Shown here: piece after piece, positions 36,101-45,608 of the stretch
Position numbering within the stretch: position 1 is the stretch's first letter
Layout of the letters: each line of letters starts with the position of its first letter
Translations under genes and position numbers: made by a program
Notes under the pieces: model-generated
The model's database searches: none
What the model saw: only the letters and a program-made list of their open reading frames with translations
Told to the model about the DNA's origin: nothing
Origin: Saprospiraceae bacterium
Lineage (GTDB): Bacteria; Bacteroidota; Bacteroidia; Chitinophagales; Saprospiraceae
DNA: 64,000 bases
Direction of reading: 5' to 3'
Assembly (NCBI GenBank): GCA_016716335.1
Contig: JADJWN010000021.1
Location: 434,001-498,000 of the forward strand

Positions 36101-37522
36101 TGGTGGTTACACCCACATCGGTAAGGTTATATCTGAATGGGGTAGGGAGTACCCATACAGTCAATGTATCTCCACTGGCACTTGGTACCGGTCGCATAGG
36201 CAGTTATCAAGGCTGGTCAGACAGGAATTTCAGAGGAGAAATCGATGAAGTTTGTATATGGAACAGGTCTTTGACAGAGGCTGAGATCAGAGCAAGCAGA
36301 CACCTCACCAAAAAACCGGAACTTGAAAACCAAATGCTGGCTTACTACCAGTTTAACGGCAATATATCCTACGCCTATGATGCTAAAGGCGGAAAGCATG
36401 GTCTATACAATGGGAATATCAAGAGGGTCAGATCACGGGTACCTGTGGGAAAAGGCAGCTCTCACACTGACTGTAAATAGTGCAGGCCTGTACAATTTTC
36501 AGAATGCTGATATGGAAATCCAGTTTAGCAATCCCCATCCCAATGGTCAGGTGGTAGTATCCAGGCTGAATGTCAAACCTGATACGCTGGTGAATAATCT
36601 CACTCCCATGGATGACGGGTACTGGATCATCAATAAGTATGGGTCGAATGCATCGTTTGCCAATCCATTGAGTGTAACATTTAAAAATACCGGTACGATC
36701 AGCCAGAATATGCAGAGCAGCTATGAGTTTTTTGGTTTTTCAAGAGGTGTAAATGCACATGCAGTGCCTTGGGAGGAGATGCGACAGCAAAGTCTGACAG
36801 TTACATCGGGGATGAGAGGTAATCTGAATTTTGAGTTAATGGAGCCGCTCAATCAGCAAAGGCAGCTCTTCATAGCCAGATCCAATGCTCCCTCCGGTAC
36901 ACCGGAGATTCTCCTGAGTACCAAAAGTATTCCATCCGCTGCTGTGTCCGGAGGGCAAAGTATGGCATTATATCTGGAAGGTACCCATAAAGGTATTGGC
37001 CTGCCCAATGCTGAAGACTCCTATATATCTTCGCTTAATACCCCGACGGAAGGATTATTGTCCTATAATAATGATTGCAAATGTCTGGTTTTTAACAATG
37101 GAACATCCTGGCGCAGAGTAATCCATACCTTCAGAGATGTAATTGCGGAGTTATCTTCAACAGATAGTTCTAATTTTACAGTTGGTGGGCAGACGCACCC
37201 AAGGGCGATCATAAATCTGAGCGGCAATCAGGGATTTATAAAATGGCCTGCCATGCATACCAATCAGATTATTCAGATAGAGCATCCTGTTCCGGGTATG
37301 ATGGTGTACAATACAGAATTGCATAATTTTATGGTTTTTAACGGCAGCAGATGGGCCGGTCTGGTGCATGTACCTCTGAACATCAGCAGTGCCGGGTCAG
37401 TGGAAAATGTGGCGCAGGGTATTCTGGCAGGTGGAGGTACCAAAGATGCCCTGGCATTGATGCAGGTGAATGCATCCCATAAAAACACTGCTTATGGCTG
37501 GAATGCGCTTATCACTGATTGA
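33163..37522 (+). CDS. Large secreted BNR/PKD/LamG protein (three frameshifts)
   Basis: One gene seen as four frames: signal peptide (FRLFIPALILLLYSSSS), then a sortilin/BNR-repeat propeller with many Asp-box motifs (GLWKSTNRGMSW, TTDAGNSW, VSTNQGANW, RSTNGGKTW), a PKD-like domain (WSWSFPGGTPSSSSERTQKV), a LamG/concanavalin domain (about 35880-36330) and a C-terminal region. Frame breaks: 33511-33520 (a CA lost before DWDHHAAGRSYAPG), 35876-35880 (a T lost), 36450-36453 (an A gained). It ends NTAYGWNALITD, which resembles the first of the NTAxGxxAL head repeats of tail-fibre-like proteins, so it may be truncated. Function inferred only as an extracellular adhesin or glycan-binding protein. 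Confidence 0.82.
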
Positions 37523-37551
37523 TAACAAAGGATTACAAATAAACCGGGGAT

Positions 37552-38133
37552 ATGATTGAAGCAGATCAGTTTTTATTCTACCTTATCAACCACTCCTTGA
37601 GTAATTCTCTGTTTGACAGTGTAGTGCCCTGGTTGAGAAATGATAAGTTTTGGATACCCCTGTATGTATTCCTTATCAGTTTTCTCTTGTTTAATTTTGG
37701 TAAAAAGGCATACTGGCTGATTATATTCGTCATAATCACCGCATCTGCAGCAGATATCATCAGCAGCAGGTTAGTGAAGCCTTTGGTCAAAAGGACCAGG
37801 CCATGCAGGACCGAAATGTCTTTTGAGCCCAGAGTATTGGTCAATTGTGGGTCAGGATACAGTTTTACTTCATCACATGCCACCAATCATTTTGCAGTGG
37901 CTGCATTCCTGAGCATGGCATTGGGCAGGTATATCCGCAAACTCCCTTTTTGGCTGTATTTTTGGGCTGCTTCTGTCGCATTTGCTCAGGTGTATGTAGG
38001 AGTGCACTTCCCATTGGATGTAATAAGTGGTACGATACTCGGCTTTCTGATTGTTGCAATGCTTTTTCGCCTGTATTATCGGTATTATGGCAAAGATTTT
38101 TATGAACTCCTTCCGGAAGAGGCGGAGAGATAG
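37552..38133 (+). CDS. PAP2 family phosphatase
   Basis: Membrane phosphatase of the PAP2/undecaprenyl-pyrophosphate-phosphatase-like family, 193 residues. Five or six helices. The three motifs appear as KPLVKRTRP, YSFTSSHATNHF and AQVYVGVHFPLDV, with the catalytic His in SSHATNH and GVH; Arg of the third motif is replaced by Gln, a variant I also associate with Bacteroidota homologues. Substrate could be undecaprenyl pyrophosphate or a phosphatidic acid. It lies 30 nt downstream of the BNR gene. Confidence 0.9.
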   Translation: MIEADQFLFYLINHSLSNSLFDSVVPWLRNDKFWIPLYVFLISFLLFNFGKKAYWLIIFVIITASAADIISSRLVKPLVKRTRPCRTEMSFEPRVLVNCGSGYSFTSSHATNHFAVAAFLSMALGRYIRKLPFWLYFWAASVAFAQVYVGVHFPLDVISGTILGFLIVAMLFRLYYRYYGKDFYELLPEEAER

Positions 38134-38177
38134 ATTTTTCTTATTAATAATTTTTGTAATATTTTCATAATTTGCCC

Positions 38178-38185
38178 TACTTTTG
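38178..38185 (+). promoter_or_regulatory. -7 box for the TonB-like gene
   Basis: TACTTTTG matches TAnnTTTG about 133 nt before the start codon. Confidence 0.45.
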
Positions 38186-38318
38186 TTTCACCATTGGAAC
38201 GCTGATGAGGCGAAGTCAAGAGAAATTTTTACAAATTAATATAATTTTAAGGATTTTATCCGTTTGATTGGCGTTTACATATCGTCATTATTTTATTATA
38301 CACTTCAGACCTTCAGAC

Positions 38319-39264
38319 ATGATCAATCAATTAGCTTTCGAAAGAGAAAACAGAAACAAAGGGCTGCGGATTTCTATCATCCTGCATGCTTTGCTGTTGC
38401 TGATCGCATTTTTTTACTTTTTACCCGAAGTGGACAGGGAAGCCCTGGAGGATAAGCCACCCTATGCGGTAAAAGTCGATTTTTCATTTCAGGAGAGTTC
38501 TATGAGTAAATTTGCTCATGAGGATGTCGGTGTAAAGCGTCCCAAGGCAGAAGCCGTGCAGCAGATTGAAGCGACCAAGCCTCAGGAGCTTGAGGTACAA
38601 AAGCCTGAGATTAAGGTGCCTACTCCTGTATTTACTCCCACTCCGGAGCCTGTGATCTCTAAAACAGTAGAAGAGGAAGCACCTGTAAAAGTAGCTGATG
38701 TAAAAACGGTGGAGCCTGCCAAACCTGAGCCTGTAAAGGAAACTCCAAAGCCTGAGCCTGTCAAGGAACCGGCCAAGACTACCTCCACCTCTACGCCGAG
38801 TACGACCTCTACCTCCGGATCCGGCACATCAGCCACAAAACCCTCCACTGTTGAAGGTAAAGAAGGGGGCACTGGCAAAGGGGATACAGGGACCGGAGCA
38901 GGCAGCAGCAAAGGGGATGACGGAGATTCAGGTCTGGGTAATTCAAGTGATGGTACCGGAGCATATGACGGGTCGGGTGATGGTATATTTGGCAGAAAGG
39001 TGATTTACCGTGATGTGGCGGCTGCAAAAGCAGCAGTAAACATGAGTGGTACTGTTGCCATCAAAGTATGTGTCAACAGAGCAGGGATAGTGACTTATGG
39101 CGAAATTATTCCCGGTGAAACCACCATTAAGGATAAAGCCACGCTTAAAAAATTTATGGCTGCTGCCGGTAATTATAAGTTTGCACCAATCTGGAATCTC
39201 CAGGAGAAATGTGACGCTAATCTTCAAAACGGATAACAGTATCAACAATAAACTCAGGAACTGA
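38319..39264 (+). CDS. TonB-like energy transducer (C-terminal frameshift)
   Basis: Inner-membrane protein of about 315 residues. One N-terminal helix (ISIILHALLLLIAFFYFLP), a long Pro/Glu/Lys-rich periplasmic spacer with repeats such as KPEPVKETPKPEPVKE, a Gly/Ser/Asp-rich linker and a C-terminal TonB-like domain (GTVAIKVCVNRAGIVTYGEI). The frame breaks at 39217-39220; the other frame continues IFKTDNSINNKLRN to a stop at 39262. Start at ATG 38319 precedes the family-like MINQLAFERENRNKG; the longer frame to 38268 has no support. Probably couples proton-motive force to outer-membrane transport, although ExbB/D are not beside it. Confidence 0.82.
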
Positions 39265-39290
39265 TCAAGTCATGAGTCAAATGATGATGC

Positions 39291-40111
39291 TCATTTGAAA
39301 TCAGCAATCCTCTTGATGATACGTAGTCTGTGGGTATAGCGCCTGCGCTGACTGCAATATATGCCATGATGATCAAGCTTGTCAATCCTGGTAAATGCAG
39401 CGGTGTGCAGGCATTCTCTCGGACCGGTGACGATTCCGCAATGATTGATTTTGCCTTCTTCATCCTGAAAAAAGGCTACATCTCCGGGTTGTGCAAAGTC
39501 AATAAAATCAATGATTTCTCCCTGACGCATCATTTCTTCGGGCATCCAGGGAAGAAAAATATTAAAATTTCTGAAAACGAGTTGTATCAGATTGAAAGGG
39601 TCTATGCCATAGGGAGACCTGCCTCCCCTTAGGTAAGGAGCATAAAGATATCGACGGCAGATTTTCAATAAGACCTCCTTAGTAGCGGGTATTTCTTCGG
39701 GGATTACGACTGTGCCATTACAGATGTATTTGCCATCCGGCATCCGGAAAGAGATACCATCGTATCCCCTCAGGCAGGCTCCCATAAGTAAAGAAAGTGG
39801 ATTCTGGTCGTGCAGGACAGTATGGTTGATTTCTGCCAGATAGGCAATCTTGGAGGTGTAATATTGATGTTTTTTTTCCGGTATCAAGGTAATCTGATCG
39901 GTATGTACCCAGGCTTCAGCCTGTAAGTAGTCGCTCTGATTTTACACCAATGCTTGTTTTTCTTCGCAATGATGGTTCCCGTTTCGCCAAACAAAAGCTG
40001 GCCTGTAAAATATTCGTCAAATCCGGGTTTTTCATACAACGGTATAATACTCAGATGGCATATGAAATGCTCAAAATCCTTGACCTCTGTATATTTTTGT
40101 CTGACCTGCAT
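39291..40111 (-). CDS. SH3/NlpC-P60 family protein, catalytic Cys missing (frameshifted)
   Basis: The N-terminal frame (39884-40111) carries an SH3-like domain (LFGETGTIIAKKNKHWCKIR); the C-terminal frame (39291-39887) an NlpC/P60 domain (LYAPYLRGGRSPYGID, then QPGDVAFFQDEEGKINHCGI). One G is missing near 39932; with it the junction reads YLQAEAWVHTDQITLIPEKK. In active C40 peptidases GID is followed by CSGF; here the sequence is PFNL, so the catalytic Cys is absent while the His of NHCGIV is present. It may be a non-catalytic peptidoglycan-binding protein. Convergent with the TonB-like gene. Confidence 0.85.
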
Positions 40112-40187
40112 GGATTTTTATCAGGTTGCGAAAATAACCAAAACCCATTAATACGTTTTAATAAGCCGCAACTTTCGCAGCATTTGT

Positions 40188-40195
40188 TAATTTTG
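40188..40195 (+). promoter_or_regulatory. -7 box for porP-like gene
   Basis: TAATTTTG matches TAnnTTTG, 17 nt before the start codon. Confidence 0.6.
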
Positions 40196-40212
40196 CCATA
40201 TAAAAGCAGTGT

Positions 40213-41271
40213 ATGTTAAGATTTTGGTTGGTGTTTTCTTTGATTAATATCTGGATAAATATTCTGTACAGTCAGGATGCGCATTTTTCACAGTACTATG
40301 CCGCACCTACTTTACTCAATCCGGCACTCGTAGGTACTTACAGCGGTACTTTCAGGATTTCTACCATATACAGAGATCAGTGGCGTGCTGCCATAGACAC
40401 ACCGCTCAAAACTTTTTCTGCTTCCGGAGACGTTAAGTTTGAAATTGACTACAATAAGAAAAATCTTCCGGACATTGTTGGGGTAGGCATTACCTTTTTT
40501 GCAGACAGGGTATCGGTTTTTGACTTTAATACCAAACAGATTTTACTGACGGCAGCATACCACAAGGCATTGGACAAAAGGACGAAACAGTATCTTGGTA
40601 TCGGTTTTCAGGGAGGCATAGGACAGAAATCTGTAAATTATGAGGATCTGAGTTTTCAGGATCAGTTTAATGCCATTGACGGATATACGCTTGGGACTTC
40701 GGAGTTTTTACCACCCAACAATAAAGCTTTCGGTGATTTTAATATGGGATTGTATTATACCATTACTCCTTCCAAAAAGTTCAATTTTCACATCGGAGCC
40801 GGTTATTACCATATCACCAGACCGAATATTTCTTTCTTCAACGACCCGGATATTATTGATCCCAATATTGTGAGAACCAATATTCTGGATCCAAAATGGA
40901 GTATTCACACCGGTATGTCTCTGCAGACTTCGGAGTATGTTTCAGTACAGCCCAGAGCCTGGTTTTTGCAGCAGGGCGAACACTCTGAGTTGAATCTCGG
41001 TACCAATTTCAGATTTAAAGTTTCTCGAACATCCGGCAAATATTTTCATGTAGGACCCTGGATCAGGGGAGTGAAAAACAAGGATAACTTCGGGTTTGAG
41101 TCTTTTGTGGCTATGGCCGGGGTAGAGTTCAATAATTTTATCCTTGGTTTTAGTTATGACCAGAATATCAACAGCCTCATTCGTGACAGACGCAATCTCT
41201 CATCCTTCGAATTCTCCCTTACCTACATCGGAGAGTATCATAACGCTGATGATTTCTGCCCCAAATTTTAG
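40213..41271 (+). CDS. PorP/SprF family type IX secretion membrane protein
   Basis: Outer-membrane beta-barrel of 352 residues. A signal peptide (FWLVFSLINIWINILYSQ) is followed by the family start QDAHFSQYYAAPTLLNPALVG; the rest is alternating beta strands ending FEFSLTYIG. PorP/SprF proteins work with the T9SS translocon and often with PorE-like peptidoglycan-binding partners or type B cargo. It fits the several T9SS cargo proteins in this window. Transcribed alone here, divergent from the NlpC/P60 gene. Confidence 0.94.
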   Translation: MLRFWLVFSLINIWINILYSQDAHFSQYYAAPTLLNPALVGTYSGTFRISTIYRDQWRAAIDTPLKTFSASGDVKFEIDYNKKNLPDIVGVGITFFADRVSVFDFNTKQILLTAAYHKALDKRTKQYLGIGFQGGIGQKSVNYEDLSFQDQFNAIDGYTLGTSEFLPPNNKAFGDFNMGLYYTITPSKKFNFHIGAGYYHITRPNISFFNDPDIIDPNIVRTNILDPKWSIHTGMSLQTSEYVSVQPRAWFLQQGEHSELNLGTNFRFKVSRTSGKYFHVGPWIRGVKNKDNFGFESFVAMAGVEFNNFILGFSYDQNINSLIRDRRNLSSFEFSLTYIGEYHNADDFCPKF

Positions 41272-41310
41272 TATTTACCGGGATAATTGTAAAGTATCAA
41301 AGCTATATCT

Positions 41311-42036
41311 TCATTTAATCCACTTTCTGAGTTGATTCAGACAGGCCTGCATATCTTTGGGTAGTTCTGCTTCAATTCTTATGGCTTCATTGGTGACCGG
41401 ATGATGCAGCATAATGGCATAAGCATGCAGAGGCTGTCTGTCCAGCAGGGGACGCATATTTTCGGGGTCATTTTGTTTGAAACCTCTGGTTTTTATCTCC
41501 GATATGTAAAATGCCTCCCTTTTACCGTAAAGAGAATCCACGATCAGCGGATGTCCTATCGCCTGCATATGTACCCGGATCTGATGCATCCTGCCGGTGA
41601 AAATCCTTACGGCCAGAAATGCATATCTTTTGAATGATTCCAATACCTTATACTGTGTAAGGGCGGGCTTTCCCTTTCTGGTGATGACCATTTTACCCCT
41701 TTTTGTGATAGACTCAGCAAGCGGCAGGTCAATGAAATCTTCAGGTTCTTCAGGTATGCCATCCACTATGGTGTAGTAATATTTTTCCACCTCTCCGTTT
41801 TCAAACTGCAGAGAGAGATTACGGTGGGCCTCCGCATTTTTTGCGAAAATATTGACACCGCTGGTATATTTGTCCAGTCTGTGGACGGGAATGATTTCCG
41901 GATATTGTTTCAGAAGCATATGAAGAATGTTGGGCAGATCCGGATTGAACCTGTCAGGAATGCTCAATATACCTGCAGGTTTATTCACAGCTACAAATTG
42001 TTCATCGTCCCATAATATCTGTAAATTGTGCTTCAA
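41311..42036 (-). CDS. RluA family pseudouridine synthase
   Basis: Isomerises uridine to pseudouridine in rRNA or tRNA. 241 residues. The catalytic Asp lies in PVHRLDKYTSGVNIFAK; further motifs are FVAVNKPAGIL, YYTIVDGIP, and FTGRMHQIRVHMQAIGHPLI. There is no S4 domain, so it is closer to the short RluA/RluC-like forms. It is on the same strand as the GT2 and ribF genes upstream and could be in one transcription unit with them. Target uridine unknown. Confidence 0.93.
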   Translation of the reverse strand: MKHNLQILWDDEQFVAVNKPAGILSIPDRFNPDLPNILHMLLKQYPEIIPVHRLDKYTSGVNIFAKNAEAHRNLSLQFENGEVEKYYYTIVDGIPEEPEDFIDLPLAESITKRGKMVITRKGKPALTQYKVLESFKRYAFLAVRIFTGRMHQIRVHMQAIGHPLIVDSLYGKREAFYISEIKTRGFKQNDPENMRPLLDRQPLHAYAIMLHHPVTNEAIRIEAELPKDMQACLNQLRKWIK

Positions 42037-42066
42037 TGCTAATGCCTCGTTTTTTGAAGTTATGAT

Positions 42067-43143
42067 TTATTTTATTTTCAGGTCAGTAAAATATTTTTTT
42101 CCCAAAAGGAAGTAATCAGCTACAATCGAGCCATAGTACCGGCCTGCTGAATTGCTCTTGCCAATACCGTATCTCCGTATGACAGCATTAATCTCAGACC
42201 GTTGACGGATCAAGGCAGGTAATGAGGCATATACCTGAAAATGCGCCTTGATGATGGCCATGGTAGACCCCGCTTTTCCTTCCAGAATGAATTTTAATCC
42301 TGCGATGCCATCAAGAATCAGTCGGATAATGAAGATGATCAACAATCCCGGCATTGCTTCATTTGTGAGCAAAGTCAGCATGTTGTTCTTAAAGTTGAGG
42401 AAAGTTTTTCTCGGGTTGTCATAGGCGAGTGTGCCTCCTCCGAGATGATAAACCACGCCGGCACTGTTGCACACGACCTTATATCCGGCTCTTTTAATCC
42501 TCCAGCAATAGTCTATCTCTTCATGATGGGCAAAGTATCCGGTATCAAATCCTCCCGTCTTGCTGAAAAGTGCGGTCCTCGTGACGAGTGCTGCGCCACT
42601 TGCCCAGAATACTTCGTGGATACCGTCGTATTGCCCGGAATTTTTTTCAATCCTGTCAAAAATCCTGCCCCGGCAGAAAGGATAGCCCAGGATATCCATA
42701 TAACCTCCAGCTGCTCCGGCATATTCAAACTCAGCTTTATTTTCAAGGGATAATACCAAAGGCTGGGCTGCACCGATTTTTTGATCCAGATCCATCATTT
42801 CGATGATAGGATCCAGCCACTTTTCCCTGACCAGTACATCTGAGTTCATGAATACAATATATTCGCTGTCAATATCTCTGATGCCGATATTGTACCCGGC
42901 AGCATATCCATAGTTTTTAGTGAGCTCTACGACCTTAATTTCGGGATGCCATTCTCTGATGTACTCTGATGAACCATCTGAAGAATTATTATCTATCACT
43001 ACCACCTCAGCCTCGTATTTTTCACAGCTGTAAAGCATCATGGGCAAAAATGACTCCAGATATTCCACTCCGTTGTAATTCAGGATAGCCAGAGTCACCT
43101 TCGGTTTAGTCTTGCTTGCAGGCTTATTTTGTGCAAAAAACAT
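42067..43143 (-). CDS. Glycosyltransferase family 2 protein
   Basis: Inverting GT-A glycosyltransferase of 358 residues, rhamnosyltransferase-like. Motifs: VTLAILNYNGVEYLES, VVVIDNNSSDGSSEYI, metal-binding region YIVFMNSDVLV, and the acceptor region HHEEIDYCWRIKRAGYKV. A hydrophobic C-terminal segment (LLIIFIIRLILDGIAGL) may associate it with the membrane. Its ATG overlaps the end of ribF by 49 bp, suggesting translational coupling. Probable role in surface polysaccharide or lipid-linked glycan. Confidence 0.92.
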   Translation of the reverse strand: MFFAQNKPASKTKPKVTLAILNYNGVEYLESFLPMMLYSCEKYEAEVVVIDNNSSDGSSEYIREWHPEIKVVELTKNYGYAAGYNIGIRDIDSEYIVFMNSDVLVREKWLDPIIEMMDLDQKIGAAQPLVLSLENKAEFEYAGAAGGYMDILGYPFCRGRIFDRIEKNSGQYDGIHEVFWASGAALVTRTALFSKTGGFDTGYFAHHEEIDYCWRIKRAGYKVVCNSAGVVYHLGGGTLAYDNPRKTFLNFKNNMLTLLTNEAMPGLLIIFIIRLILDGIAGLKFILEGKAGSTMAIIKAHFQVYASLPALIRQRSEINAVIRRYGIGKSNSAGRYYGSIVADYFLLGKKYFTDLKIK

Positions 43144-44059
43144 GCGGATCTGCTTTTTTCGTCCACATTGAGCTGAGCTGTAAGCTCGCTCAAATCTGCA
43201 AATTTCCTGTCTTCCCTCATATATTCCATGACTTCGATTTTCAGGATCTGGTCATAGATATTCTGATTGAAATCAAAAATGTGAACTTCAACAGAATTAT
43301 GGTCCTGGCCCGAAAGTGTGGGTCTCTTGCCTATATACATCATACCGTTGAAGGATTCGCCCTCAATGTCGATTTTTACGGCATAGACTCCCTCTTTGGG
43401 TATGAGTTTGTCTTTATCGCCAATACTGATATTAGCAGTAGGATATCCTAATTTACTGCCCAGCTTATCCCCGTGTATCACCTTTCCGGTGAGCCGGTAA
43501 GGTGGTTTAAAAAACGGTTGGCATCCTGAATATTGCCCGCCTCGAGTGCATTTCTGATTTTAGTGGAACTGATGCTGATCTCTTCCAGTTCTTGTACCGG
43601 TATTTCCAGCACTTTAAAATTGTGTGTGCTTTCATAGGAGCGCAGCAGATGAATGTCTCCGGCCCTGTTGAGGCCAAATTTATGGTCGTATCCAATGACG
43701 ATGTATGCTGGGTGAAAGGTTTTGATCAGAAAATTCTCGACATACTCGGCCGGGTGCATCTGAGAAAACTCCACGCTGAATGGCAATACGCACACATGAT
43801 CCACCTTATATTTTTGCAGCAGTTCCAGCTTTTCATCCAGGGTGTTCAGCAATCTTAGGGAGCTGTCTTTGGGAAAAATGATTTTGCGGGGATGAGGATG
43901 AAAGGTGATGACTACACTTTCGCCGCCTGTTTCTTCTGCGATATTGCGGATGCGTTCCAATATTTTCTGATGCCCGCGATGTACCCCATCAAATGATCCG
44001 ATGGTAATCACAGGCTTTCTGAAAGCCGGAATTTCAGCTGTATTTCGGTATATGTTCAT
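43095..44059 (-). CDS. ribF: Bifunctional riboflavin kinase/FAD synthetase (frameshifted)
   Basis: Makes FMN and FAD from riboflavin. The N-terminal nucleotidyltransferase domain shows ITIGSFDGVHRGHQKIL, TFHPHPRKI and the signature SISSTKIRNAL; the C-terminal kinase domain GDKLGSKLGYPTANI, GVYAVKI and VEVHIFDFN. A missing C near 43501 splits the frame; restored, the junction reads FLNHPYRLTGKVIHGDKLG. The last residues (after LNVDEK) do not look conserved, so a second shift may lie in the A run near 43160. Essential in most bacteria, so an error is likely. Confidence 0.93.
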
Positions 44060-44197
44060 GTCGGACCTTAAATAAGATTCAGCTTATTTTCGGTAATTCA
44101 CGGCAAAAATAGCTTTTTTTGTCAAGCCCTGGTGTCAAAACAACTTATTCTCTGCGATTGTTAATAAGTCTGTCATTATTAAATATTCATTTATTCT

Positions 44198-45292
44198 ATG
44201 CAAATAGACAATAATACAGTCGTACAACAGCTGCGTACTGTAAAGGATCCGAACAGTGGACGGGATCTGATATCCGCCAGAATGGTAGAAGATCTGCGTA
44301 TCGAAGGGGATAATGTGTTTTTTTCCATTGTGCTCAAGCACAATGATCAGAACATCAAGTCCAGTCTCAATTTTGCCTGTATTTCGGCCATAACGGAGAT
44401 ATATCCTCAGGCTAATGTGCACCCGCACATCAAAATCAAGTCTGATAATATACCTGAAAACGACAGTATATTGCCACAGGTCAAAAATATCATAGCGGTC
44501 GCTTCAGGCAAAGGAGGAGTGGGTAAATCCACGATCTCGGTAAATCTTGCGGTGGCATTGGCAGGATTGGGATACAAAACAGGTCTGGTGGATGCAGATC
44601 TTTATGGTCCTTCTATTCCTACCATGCTCGGCGTACAGGGTCAGCGACCCAAGGTGGAAATGCTCTATGGCAAGCACAAAATTGTACCTATTGAAGCTCA
44701 CGGACTGAGTGTGATGTCTATTGGATTTATAGTAGAGCCTGAGCAGGCAGTAGTATTGAGAGGCCCGAGGCTTGCCGGATTGTTGCGACAGTTTTTACAG
44801 GATTGTTTGTGGCCGGAGCTTGATTTTCTGATTATTGACCTGCCCCCAGGTACCGGTGACGTACAGCTTACACTCGTACAGACAGTGCCGGTCACGGGTG
44901 CTGTGATGGTTACCACCCCGCAGGAAGTAGCGGTATCCGATGCGGTGAAAGCCATGAATATGTTTTTATTACCTAATGTAAATGTGCCTATTCTGGGAGT
45001 GGTGGAGAATATGAGCTGGTTTACTCCGGAAGAACTTCCCGATAACAAATATTATCTGTTTGGTCAGGGAGGTGGTGTCAAACTTGCTTCTATGGGAGAT
45101 ACCAGGGTGCTGGGTCAGGTGCCCCTTGTACAATCTGTAAGAGAAGGTGGAGATACAGGAGCACCGGTAGCAGAGGATGAGCATCATATCCTGTTTCCGG
45201 TATTCAGACAGATGGCCGAACAAGTGGTGGAAGCCATTGAATACCGCAATACCCACTACAATCCTACCAGAATTGTACAGATGCAGGAATAA
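44198..45292 (+). CDS. mrp: Mrp/NBP35 family Fe-S cluster carrier ATPase
   Basis: P-loop ATPase that delivers Fe-S clusters, also called ApbC. Residues 1-90 are a DUF59/MIP18-like domain (VKDPNSGRDLISARMV); the deviant Walker A SGKGGVGKS is at 103-111; then DADLYGPSIPTMLG and DLPPGTGDVQLTL. The CxxC that binds the bridging cluster in some Mrp proteins is absent (ENMSWFTPEELPDNKYY). Length 364 is normal. nifU and pyrF follow closely on the same strand. Confidence 0.95.
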   Translation: MQIDNNTVVQQLRTVKDPNSGRDLISARMVEDLRIEGDNVFFSIVLKHNDQNIKSSLNFACISAITEIYPQANVHPHIKIKSDNIPENDSILPQVKNIIAVASGKGGVGKSTISVNLAVALAGLGYKTGLVDADLYGPSIPTMLGVQGQRPKVEMLYGKHKIVPIEAHGLSVMSIGFIVEPEQAVVLRGPRLAGLLRQFLQDCLWPELDFLIIDLPPGTGDVQLTLVQTVPVTGAVMVTTPQEVAVSDAVKAMNMFLLPNVNVPILGVVENMSWFTPEELPDNKYYLFGQGGGVKLASMGDTRVLGQVPLVQSVREGGDTGAPVAEDEHHILFPVFRQMAEQVVEAIEYRNTHYNPTRIVQMQE

Positions 45293-45332
45293 ACAAATTA
45301 ACTACCTGAAATATTAAGTGGCAAATTAATAT

Positions 45333-45340
45333 TACCTTTG
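45333..45340 (+). promoter_or_regulatory. -7 box immediately before nifU
   Basis: TACCTTTG matches TAnnTTTG and ends four bases before the ATG, predicting a leaderless transcript for nifU-pyrF. Confidence 0.55.
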
Positions 45341-45344
45341 TGTC

Positions 45345-45608
45345 ATGCTGACAGATTTAAAATCAACCATTTTTGAAAGAGTAGATGCTCCACTCAATGA
45401 CATCAGACCTCACCTTGCAGTGGATGGAGGTAATATTGAATTGGTAGATATCACCGGGGATATGATAGTCAAGGTGAAATGGACAGGAAACTGTGAATTC
45501 TGTTCTATGTCCGCAATGACCATGAAAGCCGGAGTAGAGCAGGCCATCCGCACAAAAGTGCCGGAAATCAGAGGGGTGGAAGCAGTTAACGGGGTGGATG
45601 TACCATGA
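45345..45608 (+). CDS. NifU C-terminal domain protein
   Basis: Small Fe-S scaffold or carrier, 87 residues, consisting only of the NifU C-terminal (Nfu) domain: IRPHLAVDGGNIELVDI, then the cluster-binding CEFC in WTGNCEFCSMSAMTMKAGVE. It follows mrp by 52 nt, a functional pairing in Fe-S assembly, and overlaps the pyrF start by 4 nt (ATGA), so it is translationally coupled to pyrF. Length is typical of stand-alone Nfu proteins. Confidence 0.94.
   Translation: MLTDLKSTIFERVDAPLNDIRPHLAVDGGNIELVDITGDMIVKVKWTGNCEFCSMSAMTMKAGVEQAIRTKVPEIRGVEAVNGVDVP

Noticed and set aside
38201..38217. Hammerhead-ribozyme-like core (CTGATGAGGCGAAG)
   Set aside because: CTGATGAG is followed almost at once by CGAA, leaving no stem II, and no flanking stems I or III are visible; chance match.
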